A DNA stretch of 64,000 nucleotides from Gari tellinella (taxonomy: Eukaryota > Mollusca > Bivalvia > Cardiida > Psammobiidae): the NCBI GenBank assembly GCA_922989275.2, contig OV277869.1:434001-498000 (forward strand). Reading direction: 5' to 3'. The notes beneath the pieces were generated by a model. That model made no database searches, had not been told where the DNA came from, and was given only the letters and a program-made list of their open reading frames with translations. Made by a program: the position numbers and the translations under genes. Shown here one piece after another: positions 20,472 through 33,500 of the stretch (position 1 is its first letter; the number at the start of each line of letters is the position of its first letter).

Positions 20472-20639
20472 TACTTATTGCCGCTCTAAAGGTTAACCTG
20501 GCTTGTTAGTCTCCTTACATTGGATAACTGTGTGTGATTAGAATCTTGAATCTTGTGTGTGATTAGAAATGGAACTCATCGCATGTTACGATGTAATCAT
20601 GAATTAATTAATTCAGAGTTTACACTTAAACGGTGCAAT

Positions 20640-21300
20640 GCTGTTTACATTTAGATCTACAAACTGGTTGTATCCAGACGAGACGCCGAGTAACTCGGTG
20701 CTTCAACTGGTTCCAAAATGTTTGACACTCTGGTCCTAGATCTATATGGAAAAGAAAAGAAATTAGAAGAAAAATAATCTTGAGAAAAGTAGCAGACGAC
20801 AACAATACGTATCGTTCAAAGAGTTAACTCTCTACTGTGTCTATTCAGAATAAATAACCAAGGTCATTGAGCCCTTATCATGCTGCATTGTCGTCTGCTT
20901 CAAATATATCGTATGCGAAAAACGTAAAAAATCATATAAATTGAAGAAACAATGGATATGAGTGGCAAACAGTTTGGATCCAAATCAGACGCCGCAGAAT
21001 GCGGCGTCTGATATGGATCCAAATCGTTTGCAAATATCAGCCAAGTCAGGTTTAAAATGGCGTCATTCTAGCATTGTGTCAATAATGGCGCATAATGCAA
21101 TATCAATAAATAATGCACACTGCCATTATGACGTAAATATCCGTCTAACACAGTCGCAGACATATTATCGTCTAATCATATTTGACGTCTGCTTTCACTT
21201 ATAAAATTTGGAAATGATGCGTTTTTGACAATGATATGAGTGTCAAACAGTTTGGATCCTGATGAGACGCCGCATCACACAAGTTCCAGTGTTGTCAGTC
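20640..21300. repeat. Cluster of MITE-A hairpin cores
   Basis: Cores at 20655-20730 (decayed) and 20966-21034 (well paired, CCGCAGAATGCGG centre), and a half core at 21243-21280, each with GTCGTCTGC-type arms nearby. Open frames over these cores are artefacts of the palindromes. Confidence 0.6.
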
Positions 21301-21355
21301 TTGGCATTGAAAAGGTTGACCTTGCGTTAACCCTTACCCCACTGAATATTATATA

Positions 21356-21484
21356 GATATTAGACGACTCAAAATGTCAACCCGAGAGGCAGTATGTCAC
21401 CCCGAAGCGCAGCTAAGCCTCGGGGTGACATTCTTGTTTTCGGGGTTGACAATTTGAATGTCACGTAAGCTGTCATCTAATATT
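21356..21484. repeat. Foldback element
   Basis: ATATTAGACGAC pairs with GTCATCTAATAT, with inner pairs TGTCAACCC/GGGTTGACA and TGTCACCCCGA/CGGGGTGACA. Each stem half is interrupted by small bulges. Confidence 0.7.
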
Positions 21485-21599
21485 TTTTTCTATTATGCCG
21501 TGCTTATCACCTTGGCTTTGGAATTGTCTCGTTCGTGTTTTATAAAATAAGAAGCAAAGCGCTCTTAATAATACAGCCAGAAAACCAAAAATCATTTGA

Positions 21600-22310
21600 G
21601 TTAATTTCCCCTATGTGACATTCAAAAGAATGTCGCATAGCTCAGACAGCAATAGCTTATAGTTACAGAGATCAAGAGACATTAGAGTTACATGTCCCTA
21701 TGTGACATTCGTGTGACATTCAAAAGAATGTCGCATAGCATAATAATGTCGCATTGCTCAGAGAGCAATGTCTTATATTGACATGGATCAAGAGACATTA
21801 GAGTTACTTGCCCCTATGTCCATTTAAAAATATGTCGCATAGCAAAAGAATGTCGCATAGCTAAGACAGCAATATCATATAGTCACAGAGATCAAGAGAC
21901 ATTAGAGTTACTTGCCCCTATGTGACACTCAAAAGCATGTCGCACAGTAAAAGAATGTCGCATAGCTAAGACAGCAATATATTATAGACACAGAGATCAA
22001 GAGAGATTATAGTAACATGCCCCTATGTGACATTCAAAAGAATGTCACATACAGAATATCACATGGCTCAGACAGCAATGTCTTATAGTGACAGAGACCA
22101 ATAGAAATTAGAGTTACTTGCCCATGTGACATTCCAAAGAATGTCGCATAGCAAAACTAATGTCACATAGCTCAGAGAGCAATGTCTTTTAGTCACAGAG
22201 ATCAAGAGACATTAGAGTTACTTGCCTCTATGTGACATTCCAAAGACTGTCGCATAGCAAAAGAATGTCGCATAGCTCAGAGAGCAATGTCTTAGAGTCT
22301 GAGAGACAAT
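21600..22310. repeat. Satellite-like array, unit about 110-130 bp, each with an internal hairpin
   Basis: Six or seven units share CTATGTGACATTCAAAAGAA, TGTCGCATAGC, CTCAGACAGCAATGTCTTAT and GATCAAGAGACATTAGAGTT. GACATTC and GAATGTC form a short inverted repeat in each unit. Confidence 0.85.
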
Positions 22311-22619
22311 GAACTGTTTGGATTGATGTAAAAAATACGAAAAGTATTACATTTTGGTCTATGGGAGATAAACATTGTAATTCAAAGCAAGGTATAATAA
22401 TAATACATGTATATAACGCTCCACCCACTATGACCATCTATCATCTGAACTATTATATTGGCTAATTAAACTAGAAAAAGTTCGACCAGCGAAACAGTGC
22501 AGACTCATGTCAGACATATCCTATAAGATAACAGCGCAGAACATTATCCGACAGTGCCTTAAGAAGCTCACTAAGCTGTTTAGTCAGGGTCTACATTGTT
22601 TTCAAAAACGTAAATAGTA

Positions 22620-22800
22620 TTACGAAATATATTGCTCTCTCTCTCTACGACAACATCCAATGGGAGATAATGATTGTGTATCTTGTTCGGAAGGAGTTGT
22701 TATAGGCATCAGCAATTAAGATTTGGCTAAAATAATCAGCTTGAAGCCAGATCAGACGCCGCGTTACGTCGTGCACTTGACCGAGTGATGCACTGGGCGC
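22620..22800. repeat. MITE-D fragment
   Basis: TCTCTACGACAACATCCAAT, GTTCGGAAGGAGTTGTTATA and half of a GAAGCC-type core ending near 22770. Confidence 0.55.
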
Positions 22801-24440
22801 TTTCGCGCGATGCTTTTCTCGGGGTTACGGAATACCAAATAGACCGGATGTGCTCTCATGGTCCAGTCAAAAGTAGTTCGGTGAAATATAGTTCCAAATT
22901 CATTTTGCTCTAAAAGGCATTTTTTGAGCAATTTCATCCCTGTTTTTATGCCATTTCCCAGTTATTCAGATTCCTGGCATTGGTTTCCATGCATTAATAC
23001 TGCTATTTCCCACAAATATTAGAACTTGTGCAATCTGATCTGAGAGATCCAAAGAGCAGTCATGGTAAACATCGAGAGATATTTTTCTTACATAACACGT
23101 AACCCCTCTTTTTTCAGTGATTTTCCATTGCAATTGGATAGATCGTCGAAATGATACGTGTTTAGCATTTGGCTAGGCTGTAAATGTTGACCGTTTGAGA
23201 ACCGAAAGTGAAATGATTTTATATGAATAATATACGGAGGCCTAATTGGTGTGCCATGCCCTGGCCACTGATAGGACAGATTATACATATAGGGAATAAA
23301 CTAGCATACTAGCACAATGATAACAACATAATTAAAAAAATCTCTTTCGGAACCACCATCTGATGCTCAAAATCATCCATTTAAATTTAGACATTCGGCA
23401 AGTATTCCCTGTCGGCTGAAGGAGACGTCCGTACCACATTGGCACAAAATCTGCAGGACGGATCAGCTTTACTTTGAGCCTGCTTTAAGCTACTAGCTGC
23501 TAGACTATAGAAATTATTTATGTTAAATAGTCAAAACTGTATAAATTGAAACTATTTTCATCAGTGGTGGGATAAATAAAATGTGTAAAAAGGCGTAATA
23601 TGGTTAAGATTATTCTCATCTCATTCATTATTGAAGCGATAATTCAGTTCCGTAAGTCTAGCCCATTTTTTACCAATGAGGCTTGTTATTTTGCAAAACA
23701 GTCCAGACCCTGATCAGGGGTGTACATTGTCTGCATAGAACAAATCTACTACAAGCAAGAAAATATATCTGAGAAATATCAGTTATTGATACTATTGATA
23801 TAATAATATACAACTATATAAAACCTCTCTATTACGACCACTAAAAATAAGACTAATTGATTGTATAAAAACTCCTAATAATTGACACAATTTAGTGGTC
23901 GTAACAGCGAGGTTCTACTGTATATAATTAGATATTATATCAATAGTATCAATAACTGATATTTCTGAGATTCTAGCGTCATATCGCATCAAATATGTCA
24001 TTTTATGTGCTAAACTATTATATTTTGGTCCGAAATTACTAATAATTTGACGAGTCCGAAGAAGATCATAGGGTTCGAAACGACCAAGGATGAACTCTTG
24101 GGTCCGAAACGAATTGGTCCGAAAACTTTAGCAATATTCACTTCGAAAATAAGAACATGTTCTAGAAATATAAAACTATAAATTTAATACTAGTTAAGCA
24201 AAATTATGATCAAATATGATAACTACCAATATTTTACAACATATTAAATATCCTTCAATATCTAAATCTAATTTTCAAGCGATATTTTACATGCTGGGAA
24301 GTCTATTCTATATATCTAGGATCGCCCAATACCTCGAATAAAGCACACCATTCTTTGGTGAATTGTTTGAGAAATACGGTGTTGTGAAAACGTTTTATTA
24401 CGTTCTTTTTAAAGCTTTAACATACAATTCGACATCAAGA
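22800..24440. other. Spacer upstream of ESS2
   Basis: No gene supported. It holds a MITE-B right half (23463-23607) and a palindrome (23767-23973). The ESS2 promoter should lie at the right end, but no clear core motif is visible. Confidence 0.5.
23767..23973. repeat. Palindrome with pogo-like inner ends
   Basis: Outer arms such as GAAATATCAGTTATTGATAC pair with their complement at about 23943-23962. The inner sequence AACCTCTCTATTACGACCAC pairs with the complement of GTGGTCGTAACAGCGAGGTT, termini typical of pogo/Tigger-like MITEs. Confidence 0.7.
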
Positions 24441-24551
24441 ATGAATCTCGTGAAAGCGCATAGCAAGGCACTTGTTGTGGCCAAGCCAAAGGGAACCATT
24501 GGCCCAGAGAAGAAGAAAGTAAATGTCTTAGACGAGGAAAAATACACAGAG
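24441..24551 (+). CDS. ESS2: ESS2 exon 1
   Basis: MNLVKAHSKALVVAKPKGTI to VLDEEKYTE; donor GAG/GTACAA, phase 0. Confidence 0.88.
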
Positions 24552-27500
24552 GTACAAATTTGTAACACTCTTTTTTCTTCTTCTTTATTATTACTTCTCT
24601 CCATCAAGATTGATGATAATGAGAAGGTGCACTGGTAAGCGGACATGAGCCCCCCCCCCCCGGACACGAGCCCCCCCCCCCGGCCGATTTTGCGCGGGCG
24701 GACACGAGGTCCCCGCCTGTTTTGCGCGTGCGGACATGAGCCCCCCCCCCCCCCCCCCCCCCCCCCCGAGACTCACCCTGTGATAAGATACATGTTTTAT
24801 TGTGTAAAATTGTAGATTTAAAACTTCAAAACGTGTTCTTTTATCATTTGTTCACTTTAATATTTTAACCCCAGATGTTTGAGAACTTTGATATGTGTGA
24901 GAATTATGAGACCAGGGTTATAGATAAGGCGCGTATTTGCGTAAATACGCAATTAAATACAGTAGAAAAGCAATTACTTTCAAATCCATGCGTACTGAAA
25001 ATCAATTATTAAAAGGGTTTACGCAAAAGAATTCAAGCAGGCGCGTATCGTACGCAATTAGTCGCATTTCTCAAGTTTAATGACGGGATGTTTTCTACGA
25101 CACCGGGTAAATATTTTACCGATACACCGGTTAGACTGGTTATTTATTTCCAAATAATAGCCAATAGGATTTATGCAGCGACGCTTTTTGTTAGCTCGTT
25201 TAATTAGTAAACCAGTCACATCGTCTGCCAGAATTTCTTCTGTCAAAATGGTATCGCGCGGACGGAAAAAGCGCAACAAAAAACCCCACATTATTCAATT
25301 ACGTTCAGCCTTCCGCGAACGAAACAGAAATAATTTGTAACAGTGTCGTGAATGAAATTTTGAATGATGCATGTAACAGCCAAAAAAGAGGTTGTTTAAT
25401 GTTACCGACATAATCGACGATCTTTTGTCCCGAATCTGTAAGTCACCCGTGCTAAAGTTAGCAAAGTTACGGTAAAGGAATCCTGGAATGGCTTTTAAAG
25501 TTTCCGTGGCTGAAAATTAATGAATCCTAGTTTTCCTACACAAACATGAGCTGTTGCATTTGTGTTGAAATGAGATCGAAACTGAAATTATCCAGTGTGG
25601 GCAAACGAGGGTACAGTACATCAAACAATCAGCTTGTGTTTTGTATTAAATGAAGAAAAAAAATAGAGTAAAAAAGCAATTCGTATCAAATTGATGGAGT
25701 AATGGTTTTTTGGATACTCAATTGAAATTCAGAAAACCCAATTCTTAGAAAATAGAGGGAGTAAATACCCAATTAATGCAAAACCTTATCTATAACCCTG
25801 ATGAGACACAAACAACTCCTTTAACTAACGATTATAAGAACAATGGATTCAATCAATCTATCATGTCCGTCAATCGGTGCACTAGGGACTGTACCCGGCC
25901 TGTCATTTTAACCTGAGCGCCAAGACGGGAAGCCATTACTACTACTTTTTAAGTTTTTGGTTTGACCCGGTCGGGGATTGAACCCACAACCTCCCGCACT
26001 GGAAGGGGACACTCTACCACTCAGCCACGTAGCCGGCAAGTGGACTCTCTCTACCACTGAGCGGTTACAGGGATTTTTCATTGCAAAGAATAACTCATTT
26101 CAATACTAACAGATTTGCTATCGGGCTGCCCATAATATTTAATGTATAATAGATAAATTAATCAACTTTTCAACTTCTTGGTTTTGTCATAAAAAGAATA
26201 TAACTTTGGTGTGTAACACAGGGAGAAAAATATGCAGCCAGACCATGACTCGAGCCCAGGACCAACTAAGCAAGCCAGATCACATACAGTGTACACGAGT
26301 CTCATATGCAGCCAGACGCGGACTCAAACAGGGGATCGATCACTTGAAGGGCGAATGATTTACTGACTGTGCCACCTGGACAGCTTACAAAAACTTTCTC
26401 ACCATTTACTATAAAGTAAACTCAACCGACTACACATCTTCATAATTTATTTGATTTATCTAACTTGTTTAGAAATAGATAAAAAGATATTTTAAGAATA
26501 GCTTCTATGTGATAAAGGTGAATGCACTTTTGCTATAACTTGGTATATTATTTTTCATAATTTTTATTACAGGAAGTTGAGAAGATCATAGAACAAGACT
26601 TTTTCCCTGATCTGTCCAAGATGAAGGCTCAGAGTGAGTACATTGAAGCTATGGAGAAAAATGATCTGGTAAAGCTACGTGAACTTCAGATGAAATATTC
26701 GAGACGACCTGACACTGGGAGATCTATATGTGAGTACATTTGTACAGCTTTCATAACTCTTATACATGGAAATCTATATCTACATTACTTAACTCATAAA
26801 CCTTTCTAAATCAGTGTTAAACCCATGACACTGTTTCTGTTGTTGAATACAGGTGACCACTTAACCCATTACCCCAAAATACACCTTTTTACGCCTTTAA
26901 TTTATTTCCTCTACTGAAGAATATGGTTCCAATTTATACTGTTACAAATAAGAGTCATAAGAAATATTTTCTATTTTCTAGCAGATACTAGCTTAAAACA
27001 GGCTGAAAGTAAAGCATAATGTGCCTTAAGGCACATTCTGCTTTACTTTCAACCTACTTTAAGTGGTCACCTATTTTCAAAACTAGAAACAGGCTATGGG
27101 GTAATGGGTTAAAGCAGGTTGAAAGTAAAACTAAGGCGCATTCTGCTTTACTTTCAGCCAGCTGTAAGCTACCATCTGCTGGGATATAAAAAAATGATAT
27201 ATGAAAAAATTCTTAAATGATGCATACTGATACTCTGACTGCACTAAAGTAAAAACAAATGTTTTTTAGGAGGAATAAATAAGGGGAGTATTTCAATAAA
27301 AACTTACAATCTTTATATCTGCATTAAAGCGACTCGCAACCAGATGGTGCATTAGAAATAGTAATTTGTAAATATGTGTCAAACGCTTATATAAATGGTA
27401 AAGAATTAGTTTAGGATAAGAAATTCTGTTTAAAAAAATGTATTTCAATAAAAAAAAAATATTGGTCTCTGGTGGGATTCGAACCCGGGGCCCGGCATTG

Positions 27501-30500
27501 GCGGACAGAAGGCAAAATAGGGGAAACCGCTTAGACCAATGGACCACGGAACTATCCGTTTATCTCGGATCGATTTAACGTATTTCAAATTGTAGCGATC
27601 GAAAGTGCATCAACTTCGTAATTCGGCTTGTGTTTATGTCTGAGCCCGTGTAGAGAAGCAACAACAACAACTATACCGTCTACTAGTCGGTATAGAAAAA
27701 CGATGGAAAATATCTAAAAATCTAAGATTCGGTGACGATTCTTGAGACTTTTTTTGGACTGATCGTATTTTTTTAATGTCAGAAGCCAAATAATGCCACA
27801 AATTTGCTTTTATTTGAGTATTTTATTTTATTTTGACAAGTACACCATCCGGTTGCGAGTCCCTTTAAACCCTATGGGGTGACTACTCATTAGTATTGAC
27901 TGGAAGAGTGGTAACACCATGGGATTTGGTTCTCATATAATAGAGAAAATGTTCAATTCATTCCCTCTTATCTGGAGTGCTGCCTTTACCTTGTAGATTC
28001 TTCTCCTGCGACGTTTGAGACCCCGGAACATGGAGACAGAGCTACAAGGCCTCCGCCAGACCTAGATACCGGCCAAGACCAAAACCATGCACCAGACAGT
28101 ATAGAGAATGCCAATGGTAGGGAGACCGAGGTTTATTCCTTGATATTCACTGTTTAATTAACCCTTTGAACCCTGGTCCTGCATATAGCCTAGGCGTCTT
28201 TTTCAAACAGGATACATGTGAAAAGTGCACTTGTCCTTCATATGCAAACAGTGAAGAACCAGATCAGAGGGCTCCTGAAGGAGCCCTCTGAACTGGGTCT
28301 TCACTGTTTGTCATTTCTGCAAAACATTGACAAAAGCAACCCTTAAAAGTCTGAAATGAACTGGATTAAAATGGTAACTTTGAAGTTTCAGGGAAAAAAG
28401 AGTTAATATTCACTATTTATTCTTGTAAGAAATTGCATTATAGAAATCAAAGGCACCATTTACATCGAAGAAGACATTCTTTTTCTCTCAACGCATTTAC
28501 CAAAACTATTACTGGTATGTCCATTGCAAGCAGTTTGGAGCCTGATCAGACACCGGATAACCCTGTGTCTGATCAGGGTCCAAACTGTTTGCCACTCAGA
28601 TTAAAATAGATAGTCATAATTATCAAAAAGTTGTAATTTTCTCCATTTATAGCTCACCTGAGCTGAAGGCTCATGATGAGCTATTGTGACCGCTTGGTGT
28701 CCGGTGTCCATCGTCAGTCGTCTGTCCATATTTTTAAAAACATCTCCTCTGAAATCACTGACCTGATTTCAACCAAACTTTGTCAGTGGGCCTATAGGGC
28801 ATGGAACACCAAATAGGCTCTTCTATATAATTCATATAAAATCTGCAGGGGTGTAAAATTTTCAGAATTGTTACTCGCCTTGCTAGGTGATATTGACATT
28901 ATGCTCATTAAGTTCTGTTGTAAATTATCAGAAAATCTGCTCGCCCTGATAAAATGTTACTCGCCATGGCGAGCGGGCGACTAGAATTTTACACCCCTGA
29001 TCTGTCATCTTCAAGGTAAAAATTTGTCAACTTTAACAGCCTAGCCAGGTGCAACTCTTTATTTTCCCAATAGATACATTAATGCACAACTGAAAAATGA
29101 AGAAAAAAACAGGGGGTTATGTGTTATCTAAGAAAAATATCATGACTTCTATGACATGACTGGTGTTTTGCTACCTTTTGACAGAGGGTCCGACTAAAAC
29201 AGGGATATGTCACTTCAGCCCACATAATTTCTACATAAACCCCTTCTAGGATAACAGAAATGCCTTGTATCTATTCCCTGGTACCCATGTAGTACATCAA
29301 AAGCAAAAACCAGTGCATATCTAGTGACAACATGCCATTTTGAGGCCAAAAACTGTTGGCACTATATCTCGGGGAACTACTTTTGACTGGACCAGGTAGC
29401 ATTACCGGTGTATTTGATGTTCCGTAACCTATAGACAACTTTTAATGCATAAGAAAATCTATAAATTTTTTTGGATCTTTGATATTTGCTATGTATCATT
29501 ACCTTAATGTCTACTACCAAGATTGTTCAAATTATTATCAGTTTTACATAGTCTTATAGGAAAACCTTTAAAAGTCCTTTTCTCTGAAACTGTAAGACCT
29601 AGACTTTTAAAGAGGCTCGCAACCGGATTTAGCATTAAAAATAGTAATTTGTAAATATATGTCAAATGCTTATATAAATGGGTAAGATTTAGTTTAGGAT
29701 AATTAATTAAAAAATGCATTTAAAAAAAAAAAGAAAGAAGAAGCTCTGGTGGGATTCGAACCCGTGACCCTTCATGCGGAGACAAACATGAAAAATGAGG
29801 AAACGCCTTTACCCCCTCGACTACCAGCGCTCTCTATATCTATATGGTAGCGAATTAACATAGTTCACTGGTAGCGATTGATAGTACTTTATTCGGCTCG
29901 GGTTTATGTCTGAGCCCGTGTAGAGAAGCAACAACAACCACTATACCGTCAGCTGACGCTAGTGTTGTATAATCGGTCCGAAAACCATAATCGATTATAA
30001 ACGATTATTGGTAACCATAATCGATCGATGATCGATTATATAATCGTTTTAACATAAACTATTATATATGTACTCTGAAAAGCTGAATATATGTGATACT
30101 CATGTTTGCATTTGTATGTTATATATCTACATAATTTTGCAAACAATGCACCCATATGAAGCAAAATAAAAATCAAAGCAGCAATTTGATAAAACAGTTA
30201 AATTAATGTCCTATTTTTATTTGCAATTTAATTGAGCTTGCTTTGTACTAATTGTATACCACTTCTTTTACTACCTGTAATTACTATTGCTGCGGCAGTT
30301 CATCTCGGGGTAAACATTGTTTGAATAATCTCTTGGTTGGGAATCAACTGTTTCATTTATATATTTGGTGCAAGTAAGTAAAACAATTTCAGATTAACAT
30401 TACAGTCAAAGCTTACTTAACCATACTTTGAGGATACATACATGTATAGTGAACACATGAAAGGCAGATTATGGTTTAATGTGGGTTGGAAGTAATGCAG

Positions 30501-33500
30501 AACACTCCCATAGAAGCGTTCTGCATTACTTCCAACCTGCATTAAGCTACAACCTGTCTTTTATATGCACTATGCTTCTTCATAACTTTATCATAAATAA
30601 TCGAACATAATTGATTACAGCAAATCATGATCGATTATGTTCGATTATGGTCATTTTCGATCGATGATCGATTACAATCGATCATCGCTACAACACTAGC
30701 TGACGCTATAGAAAAACTATGGAAAATATCCAAATTATATATAATTATATATTAAATATAAGATTGGATGACGATTCTTGAGACTTTTTTTGGACTGATC
30801 ATATTTTTCAATCTCAGAAGCCAAATAATGCCTCAAGTTTGCTTTTATTTGAGTACATGTATTTTATTTTATTTTGACAAGTACGCCATCCGGTTGCGAG
30901 TCCCTTTAATATTTGACATGTAGTTTTGCCTCATGCTCCTCTACCGACCCCAGGCCAAAACTTTAAAAATCGTCTTCTTTCAAACGGTAAGGCCAAGATA
31001 AATAATATGTGACATGTAGCTTTTTTCAAATCATGACCCCAGGTAAAAAATGACCCCACACTGGGGCTTATAAGTTTATAAGTTTACCATGGACTAAAAA
31101 AATGGGGAAAACCTGTAAAAATCTTCGTCTCTGAAACTGTAAGGCCCTATTTTTACATGCAACAGTCTGCATAGATGCAATGACAAACTTCAGTTGCATT
31201 CAGTATAATACAACAGTTCCTTTAGGTGAGCAACATAGGACCATGATGGTCCTCTTGTAACTGTACAATTCTGTGTATAGATTTTGAACTTTTGACATAT
31301 AATGTGGATGGTAACGATTGGGCCACACTACGATAATTGGTTTCTTATTGCGTACAAATTTCGGTTCTAAAACAGGGTATCAGACCGCAAAGCGGGCTAA
31401 GTGATGTCATACAGTGGTAGGGCTGATTGAATGTTACATGTATTCAGGGTTCCAGATAAGGGAGTATTTCAAAAATTAAAATCTTTATTTCTGCTTTAAA
31501 CCCTATGGTGTCACTACTCATTAGAATCGTCTCAAAGAGACAATTCTAATGAGTAGTAACACTATAGGATTTGGTGCTGAAATAAGTGAGAAAATGCTTG
31601 ATTTGTTCAGTTTACTCCCCGTTAACTGGAACCCTGGTTATTGTTGGGAAACCCCGTATGATTCATAAACAAACAGAGAATTTTGGTTTAAAAATGAGTT
31701 TTAAAAAGTATCACCATTCACCAGTGTTTAACAAGATTGGATTCAGCGCTGCTGTGGCACCTAGTTACTTGGATTCAGCGCTGCTGTGGCACCTAGTTAC
31801 TGGTTTCATCCCGTTTTCAACTTAACAAATTCTTGCGCAGAGCTCAGAAGATTAATCACACACAAGTTGTTGAAGGACTAAAGTTTCTCCTACAGTGTAC
31901 AAACCAAGTACAGGGCTCCAGATAAGAGGGAGTAAACTGAACAAAACCAACTTTTTCTCACTTATTTCAGCACCAACTCAGATGGTGTCACTACTCATTA
32001 GAATCGTCTCGAAGAGACGATTCTAATGAGTAGTGACACCATAGGATTCAAAGCAGAAATAAAGATTTTAATTTTTGAAATACTCCCCTTATCTGGAGCC
32101 CTGTGTGTACAAACCAAGGATGTCATTATTTCCCATTTAAAGGTATATGAAATGCAAACACAATGCAATAACATGCGGAAGTACGAAATAATGAATTACC
32201 AGCATTGTTACAACTTCCCGTGTTCTATTGCACAATAAAACACTGGTATTCATTTATTATTTTGATTCTAACACTTCAATTTAATCAATGCAATAGATTC
32301 CTTGGTGTACGCAGATTCATAGCAAATTACATAACATCCAGCCATTACAGGGTGTGCGTGTTTAATAGAGAATTTAAAAACAGATACGTTCATTCTTTGT
32401 TTATATAGTGGTGTGCATGAGATGTGTTAAAATTTGAACTAGAATACCAGAGTTACAAACATTCTGGATTTTAATCTTTTCAGTTTTTGGACTGACATAC
32501 ATACATCGTTTTATTATGGGTTTATCCATCAATGGAATCACTCAAAAGGTTACACCTTTTGGCAGCTTTCTAATGTATCATGCGAAGCTATGACGGTGGT
32601 CTTCATTATTTTCTGCAAGTTGATCAAGCTGGCATGCCCTGGGACCATGTGGGTCATGGTAAACAAAGATCAATAGTAGTATATGCAGGACTCCAGATAA
32701 GGGGAGTATTTCAAAAACTAAAACCGTTATTTCTGCTTTAAACCCTATGGTGTAGTTACACCATAGGATTTGGTGCTGTATGAGTGAGAAAATGTTATTT
32801 GTTCAGAATACTCTCCCTTATCTGGAGCCCTGATATGTATAGTCTGTTATTGTAGTCGGTTAAACTTTTTATGCAGCTTACTTCCCCTACACTTCTGTAA
32901 TCATTGGCTCCAAACTTTCACAGATAAACCACTTATATGAGAAGATGTTAATGTGTTTGGAATTTTGGAATTTGAGTTGCAAACCTTTTTCACAAAAGTT
33001 ATGACCCTTAAATTTTTTCTATACATTAAATATAAAGGGAGAAAACCTTGTGCAGCTAAATATTCCTCCCTTGCTGGAGGAATTTGCTCCAAACTGTCAC
33101 AGATGAACAACTTATATGGGAAGATGTTCATGTCATTTTGAATTTGAGCTGAAACCTTTTTGACTAAAATTATTGATTTTTTCCCTACAAAGACTATACC
33201 GTATAGCTGGTATTTTCTGCTGTCATAATATTTTGCGATTTTATGAAAAAGCAGGGTGAATTATATTCTACTGTTTTTATTTCTGCGTTTTTCTGAAAGC
33301 AGCATAATAAAATTCTGCGGATTCGATTGTTGAAAAGCTATTTTAGCTATACGCTCGCTGTTGTTTACATGTACGTAGATTTCACTGTACTTCCGATATG
33401 GGCTAAAACCCAATCCTAAAATCGGCTTTTCATATATAGAGTAACGGATATGGAGATCTACGGTAATTTGCAATTGGGTTTAAATGTGAAACAAATGCGA

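Larger units (their letters stand above)
29611..30905. mobile_element. TTAA element copy 3, interrupted by a hAT element
   Basis: TTAA at 29607-29610 and 30906-30909; ends AGAGGCTCGCAACCGG and CCGGTTGCGAGTCCCT. Without the 739-bp hAT insert and its 8-bp duplication the element is about 548 bp. Its tRNA-like module (about 29745-29832, minus) is more diverged than in copies 1 and 2. Confidence 0.85.
28651..31259. repeat. AGCTCACCTGAGC repeat, copy 1, with nested insertions
   Basis: Begins TAGCTCACCTGAGCTGAAGG and ends GGTGAGCAACATAGGACCAT GATGGTCCTCTTGT. Two further elements (28846-28999 and 29611-30905) interrupt it. I recall this type of repeat as common in bivalve genomes; no protein is recognisable. 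Confidence 0.65.

Noticed and set aside
21600..22310. CRISPR-like array
   Set aside because: The regular units are whole tandem repeats without unique spacers, in an intron-bearing animal genome.
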